Source: Solibacillus cecembensis (GTDB lineage Bacteria; Bacillota; Bacilli; Bacillales_A; Planococcaceae). From it: a stretch of 64,000 bases of DNA. Both the position numbers and the translations under genes were made by a program. The notes beneath the pieces are model-generated. The model worked only from the letters and a program-made list of their open reading frames with translations, was not told the origin of the DNA and did no database searches. The stretch lies in NCBI RefSeq assembly GCF_001439635.1, contig NZ_LMBZ01000002.1, positions 157,265 through 221,264 on the forward strand, in the 5' to 3' direction. This document shows positions 34,987 to 44,277 of this stretch, in pieces (the stretch's first letter is position 1; every line of letters begins with the position of its first letter).

Positions 34987-35250
34987 ATGCAAGATAAGCG
35001 TTTTAAAGTAGCCCACAAGGAAGCGCTGATCGGTGTTGGCCTTGTTGTCATAAATTTTGCGGTTTGGTTTGGGTTTGCCTATGGACTCGGCTCTGGGGAC
35101 CCGCTTGAATATCGCTATGTGTTCGGTTTCCCTGCATGGTTTTTTTATAGCTGTATGGCAGGCACCGTTTTCATGATTGTATGTATTTGGCTAGCAATGA
35201 AACTGTTCTTCCAAGACATTTCACTTGAAGAGGAGGATGAACAGAAATGA
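34987..35250 (+). CDS. YhdT-like (DUF997) membrane subunit
   Basis: An 87-residue protein with two membrane helices (about 13-33 and 48-70) and a short acidic tail. It resembles the YhdT/DUF997 proteins that precede panF in many genomes and are presumed accessory subunits of the pantothenate symporter. Its stop overlaps the panF start by four bases. ATG 34987 fits the AGAAAGGA site better than the ATG at 34978, which overlaps it. Confidence 0.8.
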   Translation: MQDKRFKVAHKEALIGVGLVVINFAVWFGFAYGLGSGDPLEYRYVFGFPAWFFYSCMAGTVFMIVCIWLAMKLFFQDISLEEEDEQK

Positions 35251-36695
35251 TCCATTGGCAAGTGATTATTCCACTCTTACTTTTTTTGATAGTCATATTC
35301 GGTATCGGCATATGGGCGAATAAGCAAGTGCGTACATCGAACTCCTTTATGCAAGAGTATTTTTTAGGAGGACGGGAAATGGGTGGCTTCATACTTGCCA
35401 TGACGATGATGGCGACGTATGGGAGTGCTTCAAGTTTTATCGGGGGACCAGGAGTTGCCTATAATACAGGGCTTGGCTGGGTGCTACTCGCAATGGCACA
35501 GCTTCCGGCGGGGTATTTTGCCTTAATGGTGCTTGGGAAAAAATTCGCGATTGTGTCACGTCGTATTGAAGCGATTACCTTAATTGATTTTTTAAAGAAG
35601 CGCTATGACAGCAATATTATTATCCTCTTGTCCGCATTTAGTATTATTGTGTTTTTATTTGCCTCGATGACCGCGCAATGGGTTGGGGGGGCACGATTAA
35701 TTGAAACATTAACAGGACTAAATTATACGAGCGCATTATTAATATTTGCAGCTTCGGTATTAGTTTATGTTATTATCGGAGGCTTCCGTGCTGTTGCGTT
35801 AACGGATGCAGTCCAAGGTACCATTATGATTATAGGTACAGTCATTTTACTCATCGGTACAGTTATTGCCGGTGGTGGTGTTGAAAATATTATGCAAAAC
35901 CTCGTGGCAGAAAATCCAAATTTAGTTTCTCCATTTGGCGCAGACGGAAATTTAACTCCTTTATATGTTTCGACATTTTGGATTTTAATTGGACTTGGTG
36001 TCATAGGTTTACCGCAAATTGCTGTTCGTGCCATGAGTTATAAAGATGCGAAAAGCCTACACCGTGCGATTTTAATTGGCACAATCGGCATAGGTACAAT
36101 TATGTTTGGTATGCATTTAATTGGTGTATTTGCTCGTTCGGTAGTACCAGGTATTGTTATTGGTGATAAAGTAATGCCAATCGTGACGCTTGAAGTGTTG
36201 CCACCATTATTAGCAGGCATCGTTTTAGCAGCTCCGATGGCAGCCATTATGTCGACGGTCAACGCATTACTTATTTTAGTGAGTTCGACGGTTGTGAAGG
36301 ATATTTATTTAAACTTTATGAATCCAAAGGCGACAGAACAGCAGATTAAGAAAAAAAGCTACTGGGTAACGTCGATTATTGGACTGGCTGTAGTCATTTT
36401 TGCACTGAATCCACCTGAATTGTTAATTTGGTTAAATTTATTTGCATTTGGTGGATTAGAATCGGCATTTTTATGGAGTGTTGTGTTCGGTCTTTATTGG
36501 AAAAAGGCGAATAAATATGGGGCCATTAGTTCAATGCTCGTCGGCTTAACGCTGTACATAGCCATTGATCGATTAGCACCGCATATATTCGGCATGCACA
36601 CCGTGACACTTCCGATTGCTGTGTCATTCTTTACATTTATAATCGTAAGCTTAACGACTCATAAAGTAAAAAAACTAGAAGAATTCCACTTTTAG
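35247..36695 (+). CDS. panF: Sodium/pantothenate symporter
   Basis: A 482-residue member of the sodium:solute symporter family with about 13 membrane helices. The segments YFLGGREMGGFILAMTMMAT and GSASSFIGGPGVAYNTG are characteristic of PanF, and GLPQIAVRAMSYKDAKS follows in the middle. It imports pantothenate with sodium for coenzyme A synthesis. It overlaps the upstream DUF997 gene, which is the usual partner. Confidence 0.92.
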   Translation: MIHWQVIIPLLLFLIVIFGIGIWANKQVRTSNSFMQEYFLGGREMGGFILAMTMMATYGSASSFIGGPGVAYNTGLGWVLLAMAQLPAGYFALMVLGKKFAIVSRRIEAITLIDFLKKRYDSNIIILLSAFSIIVFLFASMTAQWVGGARLIETLTGLNYTSALLIFAASVLVYVIIGGFRAVALTDAVQGTIMIIGTVILLIGTVIAGGGVENIMQNLVAENPNLVSPFGADGNLTPLYVSTFWILIGLGVIGLPQIAVRAMSYKDAKSLHRAILIGTIGIGTIMFGMHLIGVFARSVVPGIVIGDKVMPIVTLEVLPPLLAGIVLAAPMAAIMSTVNALLILVSSTVVKDIYLNFMNPKATEQQIKKKSYWVTSIIGLAVVIFALNPPELLIWLNLFAFGGLESAFLWSVVFGLYWKKANKYGAISSMLVGLTLYIAIDRLAPHIFGMHTVTLPIAVSFFTFIIVSLTTHKVKKLEEFHF

Positions 36696-36749
36696 AAATA
36701 GGTATGGTATTGTAAGAAAAATGAATAAATTATACAGCGGGGGATAAGT

Positions 36750-37340
36750 ATGACAAATCAATATGAAGCAAGTATACATTATAATGGAATCATTTTATTA
36801 ACAGCTTATTTGCAGCGCCAATATGTTTATGAAACGGTGCAATTACGCTTACATAATGCGAGTGATGACAAGTTTAAAAAAGTAAAGGACTCATTAGACC
36901 ATACACATGCGATGCTCAAGTTATTTGAAGAAACGAAGAGCTTATTAGATGGTCAAAAAAATAAATTAAAATCATTTTCAGAGCAAGTGACACTCCTGAT
37001 GCAAAGTTATATTAAAGAGGAGCCTTCTTTCACAGAGCGTTTAGCTGTTGTTGGCTCGACATTATATGCCGAGCAAATGATGAATAATGGCATTATCCGA
37101 CTAGGACAAGTGTTTCAGCAAGAAGTGGGAAAAGATTTTGCAGCGCGAACGAAATTTTATGAGGACCGTACAAAGGTAGTTGATATAATGGTGCAGTTGC
37201 TGGCGGACGGAAAAGAAGTAGAAGAAGCGATGATGCAGCAAATTGATAAATGGTACGAAGGAATTGCAGGGCAAAAAAACAATATTTTAGGTGATTTGAA
37301 AAAAATCAATGAAATGTTGGACTATACGCATAACAGATAA
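36750..37340 (+). CDS. Hypothetical helical protein
   Basis: A 196-residue soluble protein, nearly all helix, with alternating charged and hydrophobic residues. The middle (about 45-85) could form a coiled coil. It begins TNQYEASIHYNGIILLTAYL and has no Cys, signal peptide or membrane segment. I do not recognise a family. It has a GGGGGAT ribosome site and lies 54 bases after panF without a visible terminator, so it may be transcribed from the panF promoter. Confidence 0.7.
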   Translation: MTNQYEASIHYNGIILLTAYLQRQYVYETVQLRLHNASDDKFKKVKDSLDHTHAMLKLFEETKSLLDGQKNKLKSFSEQVTLLMQSYIKEEPSFTERLAVVGSTLYAEQMMNNGIIRLGQVFQQEVGKDFAARTKFYEDRTKVVDIMVQLLADGKEVEEAMMQQIDKWYEGIAGQKNNILGDLKKINEMLDYTHNR

Positions 37341-37401
37341 AGTAAAATGTCCGCTAAATGGGAAAAACTCCGCTTGGCGTGCGCATGGGGAAAAATTCAT
37401 T

Positions 37402-37438
37402 ACAAAAAAGGACCCCCCGATGAACTGGGCGGTCCTTT
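37402..37438 (-). terminator. Terminator of the GIY-YIG gene
   Basis: On the minus strand AAAGGACC / GGTCCTTT is followed by TTTTGT. It lies directly after the GIY-YIG stop codon. Confidence 0.8.
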
Positions 37439-37441
37439 CGA

Positions 37442-37831
37442 TTATACACGCTCGAAAAATACTTTGTCGATGTTGTATTTTGATTTGAATTGGTTGATCG
37501 CATAAGTTTCGTAAATTTCACGTTCCATTGGATCTTCAATTTCGTACACTTCGATTTTATGCACTTCTGTACGGTGATTTTTCATCGGTGATACAGTATC
37601 TTCGAAGTGTTTTTTAATGCGTTGGCGAATTTTACGTGCTTTACCGACAAATAAAAGTTCGTTTTGTTCATTGTAGAAGAAGAAAATTCCACCGTTATCA
37701 CGCGTAATTTTGTGGAAATCAATAAAACCGAAGTAAGGTGTAATTTCAACTTCGCCTGGTTTTGCAACTTGTTCACGTTGACGGATCACAAGAGTTGGTT
37801 TTGGCATTTCAATAGTAATCAAACAGTTCAC
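37442..37831 (-). CDS. GIY-YIG nuclease-fold protein
   Basis: A protein of about 120-129 residues with one GIY-YIG domain. The motif appears as GIFFFYN...ELLFVGKA, followed by the conserved Arg helix RKIRQRIKKHF and a late Glu/Asn (EREIYETYAINQF). This fold is the UvrC-type endonuclease module; small stand-alone members are seen in Bacillus, but their targets are mostly unknown. The start is unclear: GTG 37831 is very close to AGGGA, while a TTG three codons later has better spacing. Confidence 0.8.
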   Translation of the reverse strand: MNCLITIEMPKPTLVIRQREQVAKPGEVEITPYFGFIDFHKITRDNGGIFFFYNEQNELLFVGKARKIRQRIKKHFEDTVSPMKNHRTEVHKIEVYEIEDPMEREIYETYAINQFKSKYNIDKVFFERV

Positions 37832-38121
37832 GTCCCTAATATATTATAAAATTATATTTTACATGAAATCGCATTAAATATCCATCATTTCAGTATAAAA
37901 GAACAGAAATTCAATGAAATTATGCGATTTGACATAGTAAATTCGGTATTTGGGATAGGAAGTTCCACATATTATACGACACAATATATGAAAAATAATT
38001 TTTATCTATTCGCCCCAAAACAAATAATCCTCACATCTCCTTCACGATAAATTTTTAAAATTATCTTTTTTAAGAGCTAGAAATGCAAGTCTTTTCGATA
38101 TAAAAGAAGGGAGCGAAACAT

Positions 38122-38631
38122 TTGAAAAAAATTGTATTCTTTTTAAGTTTATTATTAGTAGCTGCATGCTCACATAGTGAAATCTTATATGACGGGGCAC
38201 CTTTAAAAATTGCTGTAATTGGTAGTAGTCCAGAATTAAATAATGAAAAAATTCATTTCGAATCGATTTCATTAGATGAATTTAGCGAAGATACATTGCG
38301 GATTTCAACAAATTTTGATGCTGTTATGATAACACCCGTGATGTTTGAAAAAGCTTCAGATGATAAATATGTTGACCTATATAATCATTCTGAAATGCCC
38401 ATTATTTTTTTCAATTCACCAAAACAGCATTATCCATTTGCTAGAGGAGGGATTACCTATGAAACGGCCCATTGGGAATCATTAAATAACGGTTCTCATA
38501 CGACAATTTATTTATATAACATAGATGCATTTAGAGAAGATGCTTGGTATTTCTATTTAAAAGATGAAAAAGAGTTAGATTTACTTTACAAAGAGATTTT
38601 TCAAAAGGTTGAAATGTTATTATATTGGTAA
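38122..38631 (+). CDS. Hypothetical lipoprotein
   Basis: A 169-residue protein with a lipoprotein signal (LLLVAAC, Cys about residue 16) and a soluble domain rich in acidic and aromatic residues. No family is recognised. The start is TTG 38122 after GGGAG at a good distance. The N-terminus (MKKIVFFLSLLLVAACSHSE) resembles that of the broken lipoprotein gene at 61059, but the rest does not. It stands alone between intergenic spaces. Confidence 0.75.
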   Translation: MKKIVFFLSLLLVAACSHSEILYDGAPLKIAVIGSSPELNNEKIHFESISLDEFSEDTLRISTNFDAVMITPVMFEKASDDKYVDLYNHSEMPIIFFNSPKQHYPFARGGITYETAHWESLNNGSHTTIYLYNIDAFREDAWYFYLKDEKELDLLYKEIFQKVEMLLYW

Positions 38632-38814
38632 AAAGTTGGTCTTGCTGAAGACATACTTTTTACATTCAAGACCTAATTCAAAAATTCAATAAACTGGAAA
38701 TAAGAGATGTTAAACTAAAATCCCTTCTACTACGGGGGCTTACGGTGCGACAAGCATTTCACAAATAATCGGACTTATTCACAAACTAACTTAAAGTATA
38801 GGGGGAGTGTCTCA

Positions 38815-39333
38815 ATGGAAACTTGGGATTTATATGACAAACACCGTATTAAAATCGAGAAACAAATCACTCGTGGAGAAACTTTGCCACCCGATGAGTT
38901 CCATTTAGTTGTGCACGTTTGTATATTTAATTCAAAAGGTGAAATGCTCATTCAGCAACGCCAGCCTTTTAAACAAGGGTGGTCAAACCTTTGGGATATT
39001 ACGTGTGGTGGGAGTGCGACTGCAGGTGATACTAGCCAACAAGCTGCTTCGAGAGAGCTATTTGAGGAATTAGGTATTGATTATAGCTTTGAAAATATGC
39101 GACCACAATTCACCATTAATTTTGAACGAGGCTTTGATGATTATTATTTGATTGAGATGGATATTGATTTGAATGAACTGACATTACAACATGAGGAAGT
39201 CCAAGCGGTGAAATGGGCTTCGAAAGAGGAAATTTTTAAATTAATGGAACAAAAAGCTTTTATTCCGTATTATGAGAGCATAATTGCCTTTCTATTTGAA
39301 AGTCGCCAGCGTTACGGCTCTATTCGTCTTTAA
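38815..39333 (+). CDS. NUDIX hydrolase
   Basis: A 172-residue NUDIX protein. The box reads GSATAGDTSQQAASRELFEELGI: the REL.EE.G core is intact, while the first Glu of the usual consensus is Asp. The preceding QQRQPFKQGWSNLWDITCGG resembles the isopentenyl-diphosphate-isomerase-like group, though no isomerase residues can be confirmed. It probably hydrolyses a nucleoside diphosphate derivative. It is monocistronic with a GGGGGAG site. Confidence 0.88.
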   Translation: METWDLYDKHRIKIEKQITRGETLPPDEFHLVVHVCIFNSKGEMLIQQRQPFKQGWSNLWDITCGGSATAGDTSQQAASRELFEELGIDYSFENMRPQFTINFERGFDDYYLIEMDIDLNELTLQHEEVQAVKWASKEEIFKLMEQKAFIPYYESIIAFLFESRQRYGSIRL

Positions 39334-39523
39334 CTGAAGTGTTACTACCTTTTACAAATACGATCCATTCGTTCACGTGTTTATCATTCTTTTTTTCCTC
39401 TCGTTTGGTGCAAAAGGAGCAAATGAGAGGGACAAAATTGAATATATTTATAAATGAAATAGAGAAAAAATAGCTTTTAAAATTAACTATTACGCAAAGT
39501 ACTTATGAAGGAGTGGAGCTTCG

Positions 39524-40006
39524 ATGGATTATCTCGTAATATTTTTTTGTTTGGCAATTACTCTACATAATATTGAGGAAGCAATTTGGCTCCCTCAATG
39601 GTCACTGCAACCTTCAAAGTATCAAAAGGCCGTTACTCCAAGTGAATTTCATTTTGCAGTCATCATTATAACAATGTTGGCTTATTTATCGGCGTTTAGT
39701 TATTTATATTTTCTAGAATCAGAGATAGCGAAGTGGATTTTTATTGGTTTTTTAGGTTCCATGATTTTTAATGCCATTTTTCCACATCTTCTTGTTACGA
39801 TTTTAACGAAAACGTATGCACCCGGGCTCCTTACAGGCTTATTGCTTAACATTCCAATAAACTCATTAATTATTATTGAATTGTTTGATAATCATTTGAT
39901 TATATGGAAAGAGCTAATAATTTCTACTGCAGTCATAGGAATTATATTATTATCCCTTATACCATTACTATTTAAAATGAGTAGAAAAATACTACCTCAT
40001 ACATAA
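39524..40006 (+). CDS. HXXEE-domain membrane protein
   Basis: A 160-residue protein with about five membrane helices. The first helix contains LHNIEEA, the HxxEE motif that names the family, and FPHLLVT follows near residue 88. Function is unknown. The motif suggests metal or proton binding in the membrane (inference). ATG 39524 has GAAGGAGTGG upstream. Confidence 0.82.
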   Translation: MDYLVIFFCLAITLHNIEEAIWLPQWSLQPSKYQKAVTPSEFHFAVIIITMLAYLSAFSYLYFLESEIAKWIFIGFLGSMIFNAIFPHLLVTILTKTYAPGLLTGLLLNIPINSLIIIELFDNHLIIWKELIISTAVIGIILLSLIPLLFKMSRKILPHT

Positions 40007-40044
40007 GTTGATACAGAATTGTAATTTCATTATTAAACTAACGA

Positions 40045-40077
40045 AAGCGCTCCTACAACAAATAGAGGCGCTTCTTT
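40045..40077 (+). terminator. Terminator after the HXXEE gene
   Basis: A stem AAGCGC / GCGCTT with partial inner pairing is followed by CTTTG. The U-tract is modest. Confidence 0.55.
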
Positions 40078-40224
40078 GTGATTGTCCATCCCCACCACAC
40101 TCCAACAACAAATTTCATTGATTTTCGCATACATTTTCGATTTTAGTAAAATCTACTTCCATTTTAATCAAATATTGATTATTGTTAAACTATTCGTATA
40201 AATCAACAGAGAGAAGGAATATTT

Positions 40225-41097
40225 ATGCAGAAGTACAGAGGCGAAATCTTGATGCTCATAACGGCCGTCATGTGGGGGAGCGGTTTCGTTGGGATGGCTA
40301 TTGGGCTAGAGTACTGGACCGTCTTTCAATTAATGGCGGGTCGCTTTTTATTAGCATCCATTATTTTAAGTGTTATTTTTTATAAAAAGTTAAAATTAAT
40401 TACGAAAAGCGTTCTTTGGAAAGGTGCTGTACTTGGTGCCATTTTATTTGCCGCATTTGCATTGCAAACAATGGGGCTGGAGTATACAACACCATCAAAA
40501 AATGCTTTTTTAACCGCATTAAATGTAATTATTGTGCCAATTATTGCGTATGTCATTTATAAACGTCGCATTGATCGCTTCGAATTTATTGCTGCTGGAA
40601 TGGCGATTGTCGGCATTGGCTTTTTATCATTACAAGACTCGCTTACAATTAACTTTGGCGATTTCCTGTCTATTTTATGCGCATTTGGCTTTGCATTTGA
40701 TATTTTCTATACAAATGTTTTTGTCAAAACTGAAGATGCACTTGCCTTAACAATCGTTCAATTTTATACGGCAACAATATTAAGTATTGCTTCAGTACTT
40801 GCACTTGGTGAAGTACCGACTACATATTCTGCGGAAGGGATTTATGTCATTCTTTACTTAGCGGTATTTTGTACGGCTGTTGCGTATGTGTGCCAAAATC
40901 TTGGAATGCAATATGCCAATCCAACAAAGTCTGCGATTATCCTATCAACCGAAGCTTTGTTTGGCACGATGTTCTCGGTATGGTTACTTAGCGAAATATT
41001 AACGGGCCGCATGCTAATGGGCTGTGTGTTAATTTTTATCGCGATCTTATTCGCTGAGGTCAAGCCCACTTTTAGAAGAAAAAAATCGTTTGTTTAA
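40225..41097 (+). CDS. EamA-family drug/metabolite transporter
   Basis: A 290-residue protein with ten membrane helices in two EamA repeats, opening ITAVMWGSGFVGM. The second half ends its repeat with LSTEALFGTMFSVWLL, typical of the family. Substrates are small metabolites and cannot be predicted. It ends just upstream of a TPP riboswitch but reads through no visible terminator; the riboswitch has its own promoter. Confidence 0.88.
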   Translation: MQKYRGEILMLITAVMWGSGFVGMAIGLEYWTVFQLMAGRFLLASIILSVIFYKKLKLITKSVLWKGAVLGAILFAAFALQTMGLEYTTPSKNAFLTALNVIIVPIIAYVIYKRRIDRFEFIAAGMAIVGIGFLSLQDSLTINFGDFLSILCAFGFAFDIFYTNVFVKTEDALALTIVQFYTATILSIASVLALGEVPTTYSAEGIYVILYLAVFCTAVAYVCQNLGMQYANPTKSAIILSTEALFGTMFSVWLLSEILTGRMLMGCVLIFIAILFAEVKPTFRRKKSFV

Positions 41098-41152
41098 CAT
41101 TGCGAAACCTAGTCCTTTAGTGTGAACTATCGGAAAACTGGATAAATTATAC

Positions 41153-41181
41153 TTGACCTATTGAGCGGATATCGTTACGAT
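41153..41181 (+). promoter_or_regulatory. Promoter of the TPP-riboswitch operon
   Basis: TTGACC (41153-41158) and TACGAT (41176-41181) are 17 bases apart and lie about 30 bases before the TPP aptamer. Confidence 0.65.
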
Positions 41182-41210
41182 AGGCATTGAAAAGTTCATA
41201 GACCCAAAAA

Positions 41211-41304
41211 TGTGGGGGTGCTAGTGTTGCTAGCTGAGAAAGCGATCCGTTAAGTTGCTTACCCTTTGAACCTGAACTGGTTAATACCGGCGGAGGAAAC
41301 ATTG
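41211..41304 (+). ncRNA. TPP (THI-box) riboswitch aptamer
   Basis: The thiamine pyrophosphate aptamer is recognised from CTGAGA (41232-41237), ACCCTTTGAACCTGA (41261-41275) and CCGGCGGAGGAAAC, with the outer GGGGGTGC helix. Together with the terminator at 41356 it makes a transcriptional off-switch for the following thiamine-precursor transport genes. The 366 bases between the EamA gene and the lipoprotein gene are otherwise explained by the promoter and this leader. Confidence 0.95.
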
Positions 41305-41355
41305 ATACATAGATTGTTGTGTAATTTATTTTAGTAACGATCTGTTTCTTGTCCG

Positions 41356-41388
41356 ACGCCTGGTACACAACGTACCGGGCGTTTTTTA
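41356..41388 (+). terminator. Riboswitch expression-platform terminator
   Basis: A stem ACGCCTGGTAC / GTACCGGGCGT with one G-U pair is followed by six T. It is expected to form when TPP is bound. Confidence 0.88.
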
Positions 41389-41463
41389 CATTTTTCTATT
41401 CGTCCTTTTCAAAAAAGTAGTAAAACTTGTACATATTCATGCAACTAAAGGGAGGATTTTTAC

Positions 41464-42444
41464 ATGTGGAAATGGTTAAGTATTATTGGGATGACATTGC
41501 TATTAGTAGGCTGTCAGCAAGATGCTAAAACAGGAGATTCAGATTTGACGAAAGTTCAAGTGGTGCTCGATTGGACACCAAATACGAATCATACAGGCTT
41601 ATATGTTGCTCAGGAAAAAGGATATTTTGAAGAAGCAGGCTTAGACGTTGAAATTATTCAACCGGGCGATGCGGGTGCAGATCAGCTTGTTGCTACAGGG
41701 AAAGCACAGTTTGGTATTAGTGCACAGGAATCCGTTACACAAGCACGCTTACAAGGCGTCCCACTCGTTTCGATTGCAGCAATCATTCAGCACAACACAT
41801 CGGGCTTTGCATCATTAAAGGAAACAGGCATACAAACACCGAAAGATTTTGAAGGAAAAACGTATGGCGGATGGGGTTCACCAGTTGAACAAGCTATTAT
41901 CAAAACAGTAATGGGCATGGCAGATGGAGATGTTGAGAAAGTAGACATTATTAATGCTGGAAATGCAGATTTTTTTAATATGATGAAACAAAACATTGAT
42001 TTTGCGTGGATGTACTACGGCTGGACAGGCATTGAAGCAGAGTTACGAGGGCAAGCTATCGATATGCTTTACTTAACGGATTATGCGAAAGAATTGGATT
42101 ATTATACACCGGTAATTATTACGAATGAAAAATACATTGCCAAGGAAGAAGAAACGGTTCGCGCATTTATGCAAGCGGTAAGTAAAGGGTATGAACTGGC
42201 GATTAATGAGCCAGAAGAAGCGGCAAGCATGCTATTAAAAGCTGTACCAGAATTAGATGAAGAACTAGTTGTGAACAGTGCGATTTGGTTGGCAGAGCAA
42301 TACCAAGCAGATGCAAAACAGTGGGGCATTCAATCATTAGATGTTTGGAAAAATTATGCGAATTGGATGTTCGAAAATAAGTTAATCGAAAAAGAACTTG
42401 ATGCTGAAAAGGCATTTACAAATCAATTTTTACCGGAGGAATAA
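41464..42444 (+). CDS. thiY: Thiamine-precursor ABC transporter substrate-binding lipoprotein
   Basis: A 326-residue lipoprotein of the NMT1/THI5-like family. The lipobox is LLVGC (Cys about 17). The mature part has VVLDWTPNTNHTGLYVAQEKGYF, the signature of HMP or formylaminopyrimidine binding proteins such as ThiY. It should capture the pyrimidine part of thiamine outside the membrane. It is the first gene after the TPP riboswitch and is followed by a thiamine-binding protein, a permease and an ATPase gene. Confidence 0.88.
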   Translation: MWKWLSIIGMTLLLVGCQQDAKTGDSDLTKVQVVLDWTPNTNHTGLYVAQEKGYFEEAGLDVEIIQPGDAGADQLVATGKAQFGISAQESVTQARLQGVPLVSIAAIIQHNTSGFASLKETGIQTPKDFEGKTYGGWGSPVEQAIIKTVMGMADGDVEKVDIINAGNADFFNMMKQNIDFAWMYYGWTGIEAELRGQAIDMLYLTDYAKELDYYTPVIITNEKYIAKEEETVRAFMQAVSKGYELAINEPEEAASMLLKAVPELDEELVVNSAIWLAEQYQADAKQWGIQSLDVWKNYANWMFENKLIEKELDAEKAFTNQFLPEE

Positions 42445-42447
42445 CAA

Positions 42448-42738
42448 ATGGCCAACAGTTTAGTAAGTATTCAAATTATCCCGAAAACAGAGAGATATGA
42501 AGATGTGATTCCTTATGTTGATGCAGCGATTGCGATGATCGATGCGTCAGGAGTAGTTTACCGCGTAGGACCTTTAGAAACAACGATGGAAGGCGAGCTA
42601 ACACAGCTTTTACAACTGATTGAAAAAATGAATGAAAAAATGGTGGAAATGGGTGCCATTAGCGTCATTTCACAAGTGAAGATTTTTTATAATCCACAAG
42701 GTGCAGCGATTGAAACATTAACAGGGAAATATGATTAG
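42448..42738 (+). CDS. Thiamine-binding protein (YkoF/MTH1187-like)
   Basis: A 96-residue protein of the thiamine-binding MTH1187/YqgV fold: SLVSIQIIPKTERYEDVIPY at the start and YRVGPLETTMEGEL in the middle. Related YkoF binds the thiamine pyrimidine moiety in B. subtilis. It has no signal peptide, so it is cytoplasmic and may sense or chaperone the imported compound. It sits between the binding lipoprotein and permease genes, with spacers of three and zero bases. Confidence 0.85.
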   Translation: MANSLVSIQIIPKTERYEDVIPYVDAAIAMIDASGVVYRVGPLETTMEGELTQLLQLIEKMNEKMVEMGAISVISQVKIFYNPQGAAIETLTGKYD

Positions 42739-43524
42739 ATGAACATTTTGAAAAAGTATCGCATAACAATTGGCTTTTTAATTGCTTTACTCATCATCGT
42801 AGAAATTGCTGTGCGCGTACTGGATTTACCGATATGGCTTTTCCCATCACCATCAGTCGTCATATCGGAGCTTTTTCAAACGTTTGATGAACTATTACCA
42901 CATATCTTAGCAACGGTTAAGCTAACGTTCATCGGGTTAATCGCCGGAAGTTTACTCGGTTTTATCGTAGGGATTTTATTGCATTTACTGCCGATTGTCC
43001 ATAAAATTGGCTATCCATTAATCCTAATATCGCAAAATATCCCGACGATTGTGCTAGCACCACTGTTGATCATTTGGTTTGGCTTTGGGCTTATGCCAAA
43101 AGTCGTCATTATTGGGTTAGTGTGTTTCTTCCCAATTGCGATTGCACTGTTGGATGGGTTACGTCAAACGACACCTGAACTACGACAATATTTTCAAATG
43201 GCTGGTGCGACAAAATGGCAGCAATTTTGGAAGCTTGAGTTACCGTTTGCTATGCCCGCATTATTTTCAGGGTTAAAAATTGCGGCAACGTATAGTGTAA
43301 TGGGTGCGGTTATTACGGAATGGTTAGGTGCGAAACAAGGCTTGGGCGTGTATATGACATTTGCGCAATCAGCCTTTCGCACGGATCGCGTGTTTGTTGC
43401 GATTACACTCATTGTCGTACTAAGCTTATGCGTTTTTGGCATCATTCGTTTAATAGAAGAGCGCTTTGTACATAGCTATAAAAAGGAGGAACCACAGCAT
43501 GCTAACAATTCAAGCACTCCATAA
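42739..43524 (+). CDS. thiX: ABC transporter permease for thiamine precursor
   Basis: A 261-residue permease with about six membrane helices and the EAA-type loop DGLRQTTPELRQYFQMAGAT before the last helices (GLKIAATYSVMGAVITEWLG). It belongs to the SsuC/TauC/ThiX group. The start directly follows the thiamine-binding gene, and the ATPase gene starts inside its 3' end. Confidence 0.88.
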   Translation: MNILKKYRITIGFLIALLIIVEIAVRVLDLPIWLFPSPSVVISELFQTFDELLPHILATVKLTFIGLIAGSLLGFIVGILLHLLPIVHKIGYPLILISQNIPTIVLAPLLIIWFGFGLMPKVVIIGLVCFFPIAIALLDGLRQTTPELRQYFQMAGATKWQQFWKLELPFAMPALFSGLKIAATYSVMGAVITEWLGAKQGLGVYMTFAQSAFRTDRVFVAITLIVVLSLCVFGIIRLIEERFVHSYKKEEPQHANNSSTP

Positions 43525-44224
43525 GCAATTTCAACAGCAAGAAGTTTTGCAAGGGATTGATTTACATGTACAGGACGGCGAAATCGTAGCATTGCTTGGT
43601 CCTTCTGGTAGCGGTAAAAGTACGTTGTTGCAATGTGTTGGCGGGATATTGCCACCAACTTCTGGTCAAATTTTCATTGATGATACGTTGATTAATGGGG
43701 AAAGCGGACATATCAGCTACATGCCGCAGCACCACTGCCTATTGCCTTGGCGCACGGTGTTACAGAATGTATTGCTTGCCCAAGAATTATCAGGAACAAT
43801 TAATAAAGAAGAAGCGGCGGAATGGATTGAACGCATTGGGTTAGGAGATTATTTACATGCCTATCCACACGAAATTTCGGGGGGGATGAAGCAGCGGATT
43901 TCCTTTTTACGGGCTTTATTAAGTCCACAAAGCTTGCTATGTCTGGATGAACCATTCTCAGCACTCGATGAAATTACGCGCCATAAAATGCACATTTGGC
44001 TATTAGACATGTGGAAAAAGCGCCAAAAGTCGATTTTGTTTATTACCCATCAAATTGATGAAGCACTGTTTTTGGCAAACCGGATTTATGTGCTTTCAGA
44101 TCGTCCTGCTATTATTAAAGCAGAGATCCAAGTGCCATTTCCAAAAGAACGCACAAAAGAACTGCTTGAAACAGAAGAATTTTTCCAAGCACGTACACAG
44201 TTGTTGAACTTATTGATGGAGTGA
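43499..44224 (+). CDS. thiZ: ABC transporter ATP-binding protein for thiamine precursor
   Basis: A 241-residue ABC ATPase with Walker A GPSGSGKST (about 36-44), signature ISGGMKQR and Walker B LLCLDEPFSALD. It is the energy subunit of the ThiXYZ-type importer. ATG 43499 has AAGGAGGA nine bases upstream and lies 26 bases inside the permease gene, in another frame. A terminator follows. Confidence 0.92.
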   Translation: MLTIQALHKQFQQQEVLQGIDLHVQDGEIVALLGPSGSGKSTLLQCVGGILPPTSGQIFIDDTLINGESGHISYMPQHHCLLPWRTVLQNVLLAQELSGTINKEEAAEWIERIGLGDYLHAYPHEISGGMKQRISFLRALLSPQSLLCLDEPFSALDEITRHKMHIWLLDMWKKRQKSILFITHQIDEALFLANRIYVLSDRPAIIKAEIQVPFPKERTKELLETEEFFQARTQLLNLLME

Positions 44225-44235
44225 AGACACTTAAT

Positions 44236-44270
44236 AAGCACAATTCATTTGAACAATGGATTGTGCTTTT
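44236..44270. terminator. Terminator between thiZ and the GNAT gene
   Basis: A 9-bp stem AAGCACAAT / ATTGTGCTT, with inner ATT/AAT pairing, is followed by TTTC on the plus strand. It separates convergent genes. Confidence 0.75.
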
Positions 44271-44277
44271 CTTCGTC

